In this document: positions 36,116 to 45,147 of the stretch, one piece after another | Numbering within the stretch: position 1 is the first letter of the stretch | How the letters are laid out: each line of letters begins with the position of its first letter | Assembly: GCA_963921345.3 (NCBI GenBank) | Contig: CAWUFE020000007.1 | Span: 3,720,001 to 3,784,000 of the forward strand | From: Hoeflea_A sp963921345 | Lineage (GTDB): Bacteria; Pseudomonadota; Alphaproteobacteria; Rhizobiales; Rhizobiaceae | Direction of reading: 5' to 3' | Length of the DNA: 64,000 nt | The notes under the pieces: model-generated | The model's database searches: none | What the model was told of the DNA's origin: nothing | What the model saw: only the letters and a program-made list of their open reading frames with translations | Program-made: the position numbers and the translations under genes

Positions 36116-37098
36116 GTACCGCCCGCCTGCTGCAGATGTCGGGAATCGTCGTCGACCTGGTCTACCGGGTCGAGCAAGTGCCGAAACCCGGTGAAGAGGC
36201 AGTGGTCGAAGAAAGCCTGATCGCGCCCGGTGGCGGCTTCAACGCCATGGTGGCCGCCAGCCGCGCCGGGATGCACGTCTCCTACGGCGGCTCGCACGGC
36301 ACCGGCCGTTTCGCTGATATTGTCCGCAGCTCGCTCTCGGAACTGGGGATTCCGGTCCTGCAGAGCCAGCTGGAGAACTGCGACCAAGGAACCAGCGTCG
36401 TGCTGGTCGACCGCCGGGGCGAACGGACGTTTGTGTCGCAAGCCGGGGCCGAGCGTTATTTCGGCTCGTCGCAATTCGGACAGATCGATGCCGCGGCCTT
36501 CGAGTATGTCCTGATTTCGGGTTACACCTTCGCGCTCAGCCGCAACCCGGACAACCTGGATATCTGGTTGGACTCCTTTCCCGACGGGCCACAGCTGGTG
36601 TTCGATCCGTCGCCCGTCGTCGACAAGATCCCGCCCGCCATTCTGGCGAAGCTGATGGCGCGCTGTTCCTGGATCAGCGCCAACGCCGACGAAGCCCTCG
36701 TCATCACCGGCGTCGGCGAACCCCATCAAAACGCGACCGCCCTGCTTGAGAGAATGGGCGATGCTGCCGTCGGCGTGCTGGTGCGTCAGGGCGAGAACGG
36801 GTGCTGGCTGGCGCTTCCCGGTTCCACGGCCGAACACGTGCCGCCCTATCCCGTTGAGCCGGTCGACACCAACGGCGCCGGCGACGCTCATATCGGATCG
36901 TTCATCGCAGCCCTCGGGGCGGGCGCCACGGCGCCGGCGGCTGCCCGTTTTGCCAACGCGGCTGCCGCGCTTTCGACGCTGCAGAAGGGTCCGGCGACCG
37001 CGCCGGAACGGCGCCACACCGACGCTTTCATGGCGGTTGAACCGCGCCACCGGGACATCCGGCAACCAGCAAAGATCCAACAGGGAGAAGCAACATGA
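36112..37098 (+). CDS. PfkB-family carbohydrate/nucleoside kinase
   Basis: 328 residues. The N-terminal PfkB signature region is APGGGFNAMVAASRAG (about 37-52) and the C-terminal ATP/catalytic motif is PVDTNGAGDAHIGSF (catalytic Asp in GAGD). ASANADEALVI-like SANADEALVITG precedes the anion hole. It should phosphorylate a sugar or nucleoside with ATP in the cytoplasm. The 4-base overlaps on both sides (ATGA) show tight coupling with the ADP-ribosylglycohydrolase-family gene and the binding-protein gene. Ribose or a nucleoside is a plausible substrate. Confidence 0.9.
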   Translation: MSTARLLQMSGIVVDLVYRVEQVPKPGEEAVVEESLIAPGGGFNAMVAASRAGMHVSYGGSHGTGRFADIVRSSLSELGIPVLQSQLENCDQGTSVVLVDRRGERTFVSQAGAERYFGSSQFGQIDAAAFEYVLISGYTFALSRNPDNLDIWLDSFPDGPQLVFDPSPVVDKIPPAILAKLMARCSWISANADEALVITGVGEPHQNATALLERMGDAAVGVLVRQGENGCWLALPGSTAEHVPPYPVEPVDTNGAGDAHIGSFIAALGAGATAPAAARFANAAAALSTLQKGPATAPERRHTDAFMAVEPRHRDIRQPAKIQQGEAT

Positions 37099-38153
37099 AA
37101 AACAGAAACAGACTGACAGGCTGCGCCGCGCTGACGGCGATCGCCCTTGGACTCAGCGCCATGGCCAGCCAGGCCGACGAAATCCGCGTCCTGAACTGGA
37201 AGGGCTACGGAACGGATGCCGACTGGGCCATCGAGGCGTTTACCGAAAAAACCGGCCACACGGTCGTTCACGACTACTTCAACTCCGAACAGGAAATGCT
37301 GACCAAGCTGCGGACGAACCCGGGCGCCTACGATGTCGTTCTGATCAACTCGGCCTTCACCGGAACGGCCGCCGAAGAAGGCCTGATCGGCCCGATCGAC
37401 ACTGCCGACATCGGCAACTACGCCGACCTGGCCCCTAACCTCGCCAACAATGCCGATCTCAGCCCTGGCGGCGAGGTTCTGGGCGTCGCCTGGGTCTGGG
37501 GCCTGACCTCGTTTGCTGTCAACAGGGACGACGTCACGCCGCTGCCGACCTCTATCCAGGTGCTCTGGGACGAGCAGTACAAGGGCCGGGTCGGCTGGCG
37601 TGACGATGCGCTGGAATCGGTGCAATTCGCAGCCCTGGCGACCGGCCAGGACATCAACGACGTCAAGGACCTCGATGCGGTCAAGGCCAAGCTTGAGGAA
37701 CTGCTGCCGCAGATCAGGACCTTCTGGAGCTCGGAAAACGACTGGAACCAGTTCTTCGCCGCCGGCGATTTCCTCATGGCGCCCTATTGGAGCGGGTCGG
37801 CCAGCCGGTCGATCGCCAAGGGCCTGCCGGTCGAGTTTATCGTTCCGGAAGAAGGCGCCATCGGCTGGCTCGACGGCCTGTCCATTCCGGCCTCGTCCAA
37901 CAACAAGGACGCCGCGCGGGCGTTCATCAACTACATGATCGATCCGGAATTCTACGTGAAATGGGCTGAAAGCGGCGCGCCCGCATCGGCCAACGCCAAG
38001 GCGGCCGCCGCGCTGCCCAGCGACAGCTTCAACCGCGCCACTCTCGGCGATCCGGACGTCGTCGCCCGGGTGCAGTTCATGCAGCCGGTGCCGGAGGATA
38101 CCCGCAAATCCTATCTGGAGCTGTGGCAGGAGCTGAAGGCGAACGCCCAGTAG
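37095..38153 (+). CDS. ABC transporter substrate-binding protein, PotD/spermidine-putrescine type
   Basis: 352 residues with a 27-residue signal peptide ending SQA before DEIRVLNWKGYG. The mature protein has the PotD/PotF-like fold: VLNWKGYGTD, GAYDVVLINS, the GVAWVWGLTSFAVNRDDV segment and the C-terminal EGAIGWLDGLSIPASSNNKDAARAFINYM. The polyamine family also includes binders of other cations and opines. The ligand is unlikely to be a simple polyamine, given that the operon encodes a glycohydrolase-family protein and a sugar kinase. Confidence 0.9.
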   Translation: MKNRNRLTGCAALTAIALGLSAMASQADEIRVLNWKGYGTDADWAIEAFTEKTGHTVVHDYFNSEQEMLTKLRTNPGAYDVVLINSAFTGTAAEEGLIGPIDTADIGNYADLAPNLANNADLSPGGEVLGVAWVWGLTSFAVNRDDVTPLPTSIQVLWDEQYKGRVGWRDDALESVQFAALATGQDINDVKDLDAVKAKLEELLPQIRTFWSSENDWNQFFAAGDFLMAPYWSGSASRSIAKGLPVEFIVPEEGAIGWLDGLSIPASSNNKDAARAFINYMIDPEFYVKWAESGAPASANAKAAAALPSDSFNRATLGDPDVVARVQFMQPVPEDTRKSYLELWQELKANAQ

Positions 38154-38178
38154 CGCTGAACCAGGGGGAGGACCATCG

Positions 38179-39039
38179 ATGAGCGCGACGCTCGTACGCC
38201 GAGACTATCTGCGCGCAGCGGCGCTCATCAGTCCCGCCTATGCATGGCTGACGGTGGCGGTGTTCCTGCCGCTGGCGGCCATGCTGTTCTTCAGCGTGCT
38301 GAGCGAGGCGCCGTTCGGCGACCGAGACTGGCACGTCACCCTCGCCAATTACGGCGAATTTTTCGAAAAAGGCTTTTACTTCAAACTGCTGGTGCGATCG
38401 CTGACGCTCGGCCTGGTGGTCACCGGGTTCTGCATCCTGATCGGCTTTCCCTGCGCCTATGTCCTGGCGAAGACAATCAAGGGCCGCTGGCGCGAGGCGC
38501 TGTTCCTGCTGGTTATCCTGCCGTTCTGGAGCAACAGCCTGGTGCGGATCTTTTCCTGGGCGATCGTGCTGCGCGGCAACGGCGTGATCGACAAGACGCT
38601 GGACCTGATCCTGCCCTTCGACATGTCGGTCAATCTGATGTTCAGCTATCCTGCGATCGTCATCGGCCTCGTCCATTCCTACCTGCCCTACGTCATCCTG
38701 ACGTCCTATCTTGCGCTGCAGGCGATCGACGACAATCTGATCGACGCCGCACGCTCGCTGGGCGCGCCGCGGCGCACCATCCTGTGGCGCATAATCGTGC
38801 CGCTGTCGCTGCCGGGGCTGATCGCCGGCGCCGTCCTCATCTTCGTGCCGGTCGTCGGCTCGTTCATGGAACCGCGCATTCTCGGCGGCCGCGCCGGCAC
38901 CTTTTTCGGCACGGTCATCGAGGACCAGTTCGTTGCCGTGTTCAACTGGCCGCTGGGCGCGGCGCTGTCCTTCATCCTGCTGGGCGTGGTGCTCTTGATC
39001 CTGGCGGTCTCCAGCCCGGTCCTGCGGAGGGCTCAGTGA
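38179..39039 (+). CDS. ABC transporter permease, PotB-like
   Basis: 286 residues with six membrane helices. The EAA-type coupling loop is AARSLGAPRRTILWRIIVPLSLPGLIAG (about 192-220). The start YAWLTVAVFLPLAAMLFFSV and the LPFWSNSLVRIFSWAIVLRGNGVI segment are typical of PotB/PotH. The ATG at 38179 follows a GGGGAGG site. Its stop overlaps the next permease start (TGATG). Confidence 0.92.
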   Translation: MSATLVRRDYLRAAALISPAYAWLTVAVFLPLAAMLFFSVLSEAPFGDRDWHVTLANYGEFFEKGFYFKLLVRSLTLGLVVTGFCILIGFPCAYVLAKTIKGRWREALFLLVILPFWSNSLVRIFSWAIVLRGNGVIDKTLDLILPFDMSVNLMFSYPAIVIGLVHSYLPYVILTSYLALQAIDDNLIDAARSLGAPRRTILWRIIVPLSLPGLIAGAVLIFVPVVGSFMEPRILGGRAGTFFGTVIEDQFVAVFNWPLGAALSFILLGVVLLILAVSSPVLRRAQ

Positions 39040-39827
39040 TGACGATGGGCCGGTTTCTCGAGCGGCTGGGACGGATCTATCTTGGCCTGGTGCTGGCGTT
39101 TCTCTACGTGCCGATCCTCGTCATGGCGCTGATGTCGTTCAACAAATCCGAATTTTACCAGCTGCCGATCCAGTTCACGACCAGCTGGTACGGCAAGCTC
39201 CTCAACAACAGCGAGATCCTCAGCGCCGCCTGGAGCAGCGTCTGGATCGCCTGCACCACCACGGTGATCGCCACGACGCTGGGCACCGCCGCGGCCATCG
39301 CCTTCTTCCGCTACGAGTTTCGCGGCAAGGCCATTCTGCAGGCGCTGCTTTTTCCGCCGATCGCCATCCCCTGGCTGATCACCGGCACGGCCATGCTGAT
39401 CTTCTTTTTCTCCATCGGTCTGGGACGCGGCGCGCCGGCGGTGATCATCGGCCATGTGGCCCTCGCCCTGCCCTACGTCATCGTCGTGGTGACGGCGCGG
39501 CTGAGAACCTTCGATCCGCAGCTGGAGGAAGCGGCGCGGTCACTCGGCGCCAGCGGCTGGGAAGTGACCCGCCACGTGACACTGCCGTGGATCGCCTCCG
39601 GCATCATCGCCGGCGCGCTGTTCGCCTTCGCCGTGTCCTTCGACCAGTTCGTGGTTTCCTATTTCCTCGCCCAGCCCGGCGACAGCACCCTGCCCGTGGT
39701 CATCTAAACGGCGATCCGCAAGGGCTTCACGCCGGAAATCAATGCGATTTCCACCATCATCATCGCCATTTCGATGACGCTGATGCTGCTGTCGGCGCGC
39801 TATGCAAATTTCGGAGGAGAACGCTGA
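39039..39827 (+). pseudogene. ABC transporter permease, PotC-like, interrupted by a premature TAA
   Basis: Codons 1-222 encode a PotC/PotI-like permease with five membrane helices and the EAA loop EEAARSLGASGWEVTRHVTLPWIASGIIAG. An in-frame TAA at 39705-39707 then interrupts LPVVI. Beyond it the same frame continues for 39 family-like residues (TAIRKGFTPEINAIS, then a hydrophobic helix) to a TGA at 39825-39827 that overlaps the ATPase start (ATGA). Homologues usually have an aromatic residue at this place, so TAC/TAT to TAA is the simplest cause. The truncated product would lack its last helix. Confidence 0.85.
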
Positions 39828-40873
39828 TGGCCGGCGTCACGGTTTCGCATGTCAACAAGCATTTCGGCTCGATGAAGGCGCTTGACGACATCTCCATCGA
39901 TTTCGCCGATGGCGAGTTCTTCGGCCTACTCGGCCCCTCCGGCAGCGGCAAGACGACCCTGCTTCGGGTGATTGCCGGTTTCATCTTTTCAGACAGCGGA
40001 TCGGTGGTGATCGGCGGCCAGCCGGTCGAGCGGGTGCCGGTGGAAAAGCGCGAAATCGGCATGGTGTTCCAGAACTACGCGCTGTTTCCCAATATGAGCG
40101 TCGCCGACAATGTCGGTTTCGGGTTGCGGGTCAGAAAGCAGTCGGGCGGGGAGATCGCGCGCCGGGTCGGCGAGGCCCTGGAACTGGTGCAGCTCGGCCA
40201 TCTCGGCGAACGGCGGCCGCATCAGCTTTCGGGCGGCCAGAGGCAGCGTGTTGCGCTCGCCCGAGCCATCGTCACGGAGCCGCGGGTGCTGCTGCTGGAC
40301 GAACCGCTGAGCGCGCTCGACAAGGCTCTGCGCGTCGACATGCAGATCGAGCTCAAGCGCATCCAGCGGGAGATCGGCATCACCACCATCTTCGTCACCC
40401 ACGACCAGGAAGAGGCGCTGACGCTGAGCGACCGCATCGGCATTCTCAAGGACGGCCGGCTGGTGCAGACCGGATCGCCGCACGACATGTACCACGCCCC
40501 GATCAGCGAATTCGCCGCCGGCTTCCTCGGCGAAGCGAACATCTTCCGAGGCGAGGCCGACCCGTCCGGCATGAGGCTCGCCGACGGCAGCACGATCCGC
40601 TGGGCGGATGGCGACCGTCCGGCGGCGATCGCCGTGCGGCCGGAGAGCCTGCTGCTGTCCGTTTCGGAGCCGGCCGGCGCCGAATCCAACCGCCTGAAGG
40701 CTCGGATGCGCCAGAAGATCTTCGCCGGCCCCACAGTCACCTATCTGCTGGAATGGCAGGACCAGCCGATCAAGGTGCTGGCCAAGGAAGGCGAGATGAC
40801 GGGGATCCCGGACGCCGGAGACGTCTGGATCGAATGGCCCGCTGAAAAGTCCATCGCCATTCCGGCGGAATGA
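39827..40873 (+). CDS. ABC transporter ATP-binding protein, PotA-like
   Basis: 348 residues. Walker A GPSGSGKTT (near 40), Q-loop VFQNYALFP, signature LSGGQRQR, Walker B LLLDEPLSALD and switch His in FVTHDQEEAL, followed by a C-terminal TOBE regulatory domain (about 280-345). The ATG at 39827 follows GGAGGAG and overlaps the stop of the permease gene. It drives the PotDBC-like importer. This is the last gene of the operon; it converges with the DUF1194 gene, with a possible bulged GC hairpin between them. Confidence 0.93.
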   Translation: MAGVTVSHVNKHFGSMKALDDISIDFADGEFFGLLGPSGSGKTTLLRVIAGFIFSDSGSVVIGGQPVERVPVEKREIGMVFQNYALFPNMSVADNVGFGLRVRKQSGGEIARRVGEALELVQLGHLGERRPHQLSGGQRQRVALARAIVTEPRVLLLDEPLSALDKALRVDMQIELKRIQREIGITTIFVTHDQEEALTLSDRIGILKDGRLVQTGSPHDMYHAPISEFAAGFLGEANIFRGEADPSGMRLADGSTIRWADGDRPAAIAVRPESLLLSVSEPAGAESNRLKARMRQKIFAGPTVTYLLEWQDQPIKVLAKEGEMTGIPDAGDVWIEWPAEKSIAIPAE

Positions 40874-40894
40874 ATTCCCGCTACGCGATGCCGG

Positions 40895-41605
40895 TCAGTC
40901 GCGGCGGGCAAACACCGATCCGGCGACCTCGCGGTAGAGCTTCATTTCCATGGCCCTGGCAAAGTCGTCGAAATCCTCGGCGGTGATGACGAAGGCATTC
41001 GGCCCGCCGATGACGTGCTGGCTGTAGTAGCGGGTGATCGGCCGGTTGTCCTCCTCGATTGCAAGGCCGTTGATCACGATGTTCCGGGACAACAGGCTTT
41101 CGCGCATCGCCAGCAGCTTCTTTGGATCGTCCGCGACGCCATTGCCTGAGATGTCGATGACCTGCCTGCGGGCCGTTCCCGGCGCGGTCTCGAACAGCAG
41201 TGCGGCGAACTCGAGCCCGGCATGGATCATCGTGCCACCACCGGGCAGCCGGCGCGGCATGGCTTCGACGGAGTCGGCAAACCCCAGGGCATCGGCTCTT
41301 GTCCGCATGGCAACCCAATCGAGCCCGAGCGCCTGCTGCGTGATGCTCGACCACTGGATGATGGCGATCGCAACGCCGCCTGGTGCCTCGTCGATGGCAG
41401 CGGAAACGAGATCGGATCGCAACGCGAAGGCCGTGCCGGCCCGCTGCAGATCGAATTCGACATCGTTGACGCTGGCCGAAGCATCGAAAGCCAGCACCAG
41501 GTGCAGCTCCATCTCATCCCGATCGGCGAAGGCAAACGTTGTCCACAGGCAGCACAAGACAGCCAGGACAAACCGCACACTCGTGATGTGGCTGACAAGT
41601 TTCAA
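40895..41605 (-). CDS. DUF1194 (von Willebrand A-like) exported protein
   Basis: 236 residues with a signal peptide ending FAFA before DRDEMELHLVLAFDASASV. The DASASV segment is a MIDAS-like DxSxS motif of vWA domains, with later Thr (GGGTMIHAGL) and Asp (VIDISGNG) elements. Family members are periplasmic proteins of unknown role, common in alphaproteobacteria. No partner gene is nearby; it is transcribed alone and converges with the ABC operon. Confidence 0.85.
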   Translation of the reverse strand: MKLVSHITSVRFVLAVLCCLWTTFAFADRDEMELHLVLAFDASASVNDVEFDLQRAGTAFALRSDLVSAAIDEAPGGVAIAIIQWSSITQQALGLDWVAMRTRADALGFADSVEAMPRRLPGGGTMIHAGLEFAALLFETAPGTARRQVIDISGNGVADDPKKLLAMRESLLSRNIVINGLAIEEDNRPITRYYSQHVIGGPNAFVITAEDFDDFARAMEMKLYREVAGSVFARRD

Positions 41606-42011
41606 GGTTTGGAACCTCCCATGTGTCGAGTGCCCTCGACACCATCACTCTACACTAGGTGCGCGATCGGAATCTCGGATTCGTGTATTTAGGAGATTAC
41701 TGGAATTCGCAGCCAGACCACGTCAGCAGTCGGCTCGCCATTGGCATCTATCTGTCGGATTGCTCAAGTGTAGCGCGCTCACAAACTCTGGGGTAGCGAG
41801 AGGTAAGGCGAAGGCATGAAATCGACACGCTTAGACTTCGTTTTCGATGGATTTGATCGCCCGTTCTGGAGTTCGGCCTGCCGTGAGCCATTCGGACTGA
41901 CAGACCCTTCGCCTGTCCCAACGCTCTGATCAGTCTGTCGAAAGTCGCCGTCTGGTGGCTACGCATCGGCACCTTTTGTAGCCTATGTGTCCGGAACGGG
42001 CCATTTGGAAA
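41606..42011. other. Intergenic region without a recognisable gene
   Basis: 406 bases between the DUF1194 gene and the tRNA. The base composition is lower in GC than the flanks at 41610-41760. A short minus-strand frame at 41748-41972 has no ribosome site or recognisable family. I see no hairpin with a U-run, no repeats and no insertion-sequence remnant. It presumably carries the DUF1194 promoter at its left side and the downstream flank of the tRNA at its right. Confidence 0.4.
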
Positions 42012-42088
42012 TGGCGCGCTCGGGAAGATTCGAACTCCCGACCCCCAGATTCGTAGTCTGGTGCTCTATCCAGCTGAGCTACGAGCGC
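42012..42088 (-). tRNA. tRNA-Arg (anticodon ACG), CCA encoded
   Basis: Complete cloverleaf on the minus strand. The acceptor stem GCGCTCG pairs with CGAGCGC, the D arm is AGCTCAGCTGGATAGAGC, the anticodon stem CCAGA/TCTGG encloses loop CTACGAA with anticodon ACG, and the T arm contains GTTCGAATC. The 3' CCA is encoded in the DNA (42012-42014). The A34 would be converted to inosine, so it reads CGU, CGC and CGA. Confidence 0.97.
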
Positions 42089-42207
42089 GCGGCGGACGAA
42101 GCCTGTCCGCGAGGCGTGTACCTAATCCTTTCGCCGCCGGAATGCAAGCGTCCGCGCCGGAAAAATTGACGCTTTAACGACAATCGTCGCGCGGCCGCAG
42201 CCGGCGG

Positions 42208-43749
42208 CTATTCGCCGAACTGCTTGAGCGGCACGGGCTCGACCGGAGACGGGCAATCGACCTGGTCCGGCTGATCCGGCAGGGTGATGCGGAAACGCGT
42301 TCCCGGGCCGTGCTTGTCGACGAGTTCGATGCTGCCGCCATGGGCGCGGATCAGTTCGTGGGCGATGGCCAGGCCAAGGCCCGTGCCGCCGGCGCGGGCG
42401 GCGCCGTGAAAGGCGGTGAACAGGTTCTCCTTCGCCTTTTCCGGCATGCCGGGGCCGGTGTCGTCGACCTCGATGGTCGCGACATGATCCTCGACGCGGG
42501 CCGAGACGGTGACCCGGCGAACGATCGCCGGATCGTCGGTCGCATCGGCGTTGAGCGCCTGGATGGCGTTGCGGCAGAGATTGTGGATGACCCGGAACAG
42601 CTGCTCGCTGTCGGCCTCCAGCTCCAGCCCGCGGGAGACGTCGATGACGAAATCGATCGGCGGCGTGTTCGACGCTTCGGTTCCTTCCGGCCGAATCTCC
42701 GGATCGACGATCAGCATGTCGCGGACATCGGCGACCAGCGCCTCGAACTGGATCAGCCGACGGTGCGGCTCGGCCTCCTGGGCGCGGCCATAGGCCAGCA
42801 CTTCGCGGGTATAGGCGGTGGCGCGGTCCATGGTGCGGATGAGCTTCGGCGCGAAGCGCTTGACCACCGGGTCGTCGACCATCGCCAGACGGTCGGACAT
42901 CAGCTGCGCCGAAGCGAGGATGTTGCGCATGTCGTGGTTGATCTTGGAGACGGCAAGGCCGAGATCGGCCAGGTGCTGCTGTTCCCGCAGCGTCGCCTGC
43001 AGCTCGCGCTGCATCGAGGCCAGGTGGCGCTGGGCGATGCCCAGCTCGTCGCCATTGTCGCGCGGCGCGATGATCCGGTCGGGATCGCCCGGCGCTTCGG
43101 AAAAAGCCTGCATGCTGGCGGTCATGCGCCGGATCGGGCGGATCATGATCGAGTTGATGGCGATGAAGACCAGGCCGGCGGTGATGAAGGAAATCAGCAG
43201 CGACAGCAGAAAGACGTTGCGGCCGTAAATCAGCATCGCCCGGTAGAGCGGCTCCTCGGCCATGACGATGTCGATCATCATGGTGTCGCCCTCGACCGGT
43301 CCGTAAACGCTGATGATGCGATCGCCGCCGGAAAACAGCGTGGCGAAGGCGTCGCGGATGGCGCCGAAGGGCGATACCGAGGTGATGTCGTACTGCATGT
43401 CGACCTGGTGCGGCATGTCGGTGGAGGCGATCAGCCGCGACATGCCCTCGGTCCTCAGCGCGATCGACTTTGTGCCGGTGGCCATCAGGGCATCGTTCTG
43501 AATCGGCCGCGGCAGCTCCATGTCCTCCCAGCCCTCGACCACCAGGCTGGCGGCGGCGGCGGTGCGCAGCCGGTCTTCCAGCCAGCGCATGCGCATATTG
43601 GCGACCGACGGCACGAAGATCAGCACCTCCGCCAGCATGACGAAGAGAATCGTCAGCAAAAGCAGTTTGCCGGACAGGCTGCGCCGCGGCTTTTCATCGC
43701 CGATCAGCCGCCGCGAGGCGCCATTCCTGCCGTTTCGTGCCGATTCCAT
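42208..43749 (-). CDS. Sensor histidine kinase (HAMP, HisKA, HATPase), orphan
   Basis: 513 residues. Membrane helix 1 at about 28-50, a periplasmic sensor domain (about 55-185), helix 2 (about 190-212), HAMP, then the phospho-acceptor SKINHDMRNIL and an ATPase domain with N-box CRNAIQAL, G1 DDTGPGMP and G2 GGTGLGLAI. The ATG at 43749 is preferred for its GGTGGAAG site; an upstream start at 43785 has none. No response-regulator gene is adjacent. The signal is unknown. Confidence 0.92.
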   Translation of the reverse strand: MESARNGRNGASRRLIGDEKPRRSLSGKLLLLTILFVMLAEVLIFVPSVANMRMRWLEDRLRTAAAASLVVEGWEDMELPRPIQNDALMATGTKSIALRTEGMSRLIASTDMPHQVDMQYDITSVSPFGAIRDAFATLFSGGDRIISVYGPVEGDTMMIDIVMAEEPLYRAMLIYGRNVFLLSLLISFITAGLVFIAINSIMIRPIRRMTASMQAFSEAPGDPDRIIAPRDNGDELGIAQRHLASMQRELQATLREQQHLADLGLAVSKINHDMRNILASAQLMSDRLAMVDDPVVKRFAPKLIRTMDRATAYTREVLAYGRAQEAEPHRRLIQFEALVADVRDMLIVDPEIRPEGTEASNTPPIDFVIDVSRGLELEADSEQLFRVIHNLCRNAIQALNADATDDPAIVRRVTVSARVEDHVATIEVDDTGPGMPEKAKENLFTAFHGAARAGGTGLGLAIAHELIRAHGGSIELVDKHGPGTRFRITLPDQPDQVDCPSPVEPVPLKQFGE

Positions 43750-43802
43750 TCCGCTTCCACCCCGAATGGGACAGTTTCCCTGCACACCTTCTATATCAAA
43801 GA

Positions 43803-43847
43803 AACCGTTAAATGGATCATATCATGTTTCATAGATGCTTAACGGTT
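43803..43847. repeat. 9-bp perfect inverted repeat upstream of the histidine kinase gene
   Basis: AACCGTTAA (43803-43811) and its exact reverse complement TTAACGGTT (43839-43847) are separated by 27 AT-rich bases. The element lies about 54-98 bases upstream of the kinase start, in its presumed promoter region. It could be a dimeric operator or an RNA hairpin; the large loop makes an operator with two half-sites more plausible. Confidence 0.45.
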
Positions 43848-43968
43848 GCAGCGCGTTACGCCGCGACGCGCGCCCCTCCTGGGTGTCAAATATTGCGCGG
43901 CCGCGCAACAAGTAAAGCGTTGTGCCGCACCGGATTGTCGAAAACTGCAGTGAAAAATCGTGCAGACG

Positions 43969-45147
43969 TCAGCTTCTCGACAGCGCCGGCGCCGCCGCCA
44001 ACCCGCTGACGGCGGTTGCGAAGGGCTCGCGCAGCGCGCTGGCGACTTCGTGGTTCATGCCGTTGTGATTGACCGACACGCGGATCTTGTCCAGCGACTT
44101 GAGCAGCGGCGCCTGTTCGAGCGCCTGGACGAAGCGGCTGAATATATCCGGGTTCTGGACGAAGGGACCGGTCAGGATCATCCGGTCCGGAAACAGCAGG
44201 CGGCATAGATTGGCGGTCAGGCGCAGCACCTCTTTCAAGGCGTCTTCCATGGCCGGCGATTCGAGCAGGTCCAGCCGGTGCAGCTGTTCCGCCAGGCCGC
44301 TTTCGTCCAGCGGCAGGTCGGAAAACGTGCGGCGCAGCTGCGGGCCCAACGCCCAAAGGGCGGCCACCGTTTCCAGGCAGTCCGTGTTGCCGCAGGTGCA
44401 GCGGCGGCCGACGGTGTTGCCGAGGCTCCAGTGACCGATCTCGCAGAAACGACCGCGGCTGCGATTGACGATTTCGCCATCGGCGCTGTAGGCGGCCCCG
44501 ATCCCGTGGCCCCAATGCAGGAGCAGAGCGGTCTCGCTGGCCGGGTGTCCTTCCTGCAGCCGGATACCGGCCAATTCGGCGTCGAGATTGCGCACCAGCC
44601 CGACCGGGCAGTCGACATCAGCCAGGGCCTTGGCAACATCGAAGTCGCGCATCCGCGGCCAGCGCGAGGAAACGCACCATAGCGACCGGCCGACGTCGAG
44701 CAGACCGGGCAACGAGCAGACGATGGCGCAGATCTCGATGCCGGCGGGAAATTTCCCGACGATATCTGCCACCAGGCGGCGCATGCAGTCCGCCATGGCG
44801 TCGTTTCCGGCATCCTCGGCGGGCGTGACGCGGCTTTCCGCCAACACGCGATAGGCCATGTCGACGGCCCTGGCGATCACGGTGCGGTCGACAACGCTGA
44901 TATAGACGGCGCCGAAGCGCCGGTGATTGTAGTTCAGAGAGGCTGCCGGCCGGCCTCGGCCTCGCGGCTTGATCGTGCTTTCGCGCAACAGATCCTTGGC
45001 CACCAGATCGCCGACGAGCTCGGATACGGTCGTCGACCGCATCGACAGTGCCTGGGCGACGTCGCCGCGTGTCGTCGCCTGCCCATCGCGCACCAACCGT
45101 GCGACCGTCACCAGCTCTTCGGTACGGTTGCTTTCCATGATCCCCAT
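43969..45147 (-). CDS. ROK-family transcriptional repressor (NagC/XylR type)
   Basis: 392 residues. The winged helix-turn-helix (about 10-75) ends RGRGRPAASL. The ROK sugar-binding domain carries the zinc motif GHWSLGNTVGRRCTCGNTDCLE. The ATP-binding DxGGT motif of active ROK kinases is missing (FGAVYISVVD instead), so it should be a regulator and not a sugar kinase. ATG 45147 directly follows the TAA of the TRAP permease gene; ATG 45138 is an alternative. It probably represses the TRAP operon and the divergent nagBA genes with an amino-sugar phosphate as inducer. Confidence 0.9.
   Translation of the reverse strand: MGIMESNRTEELVTVARLVRDGQATTRGDVAQALSMRSTTVSELVGDLVAKDLLRESTIKPRGRGRPAASLNYNHRRFGAVYISVVDRTVIARAVDMAYRVLAESRVTPAEDAGNDAMADCMRRLVADIVGKFPAGIEICAIVCSLPGLLDVGRSLWCVSSRWPRMRDFDVAKALADVDCPVGLVRNLDAELAGIRLQEGHPASETALLLHWGHGIGAAYSADGEIVNRSRGRFCEIGHWSLGNTVGRRCTCGNTDCLETVAALWALGPQLRRTFSDLPLDESGLAEQLHRLDLLESPAMEDALKEVLRLTANLCRLLFPDRMILTGPFVQNPDIFSRFVQALEQAPLLKSLDKIRVSVNHNGMNHEVASALREPFATAVSGLAAAPALSRS

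Noticed and set aside
41748..41972. Possible 74-residue gene or mobile-element remnant next to the tRNA
   Set aside because: No ribosome site, no family resemblance I can defend, no flanking direct repeats of the tRNA 3' end. Proximity to a tRNA alone is not evidence.
43969..45147. ROK protein as the missing amino-sugar kinase
   Set aside because: It has a DNA-binding domain and lacks the DxGGT phosphate-binding motif expected in active ROK kinases.
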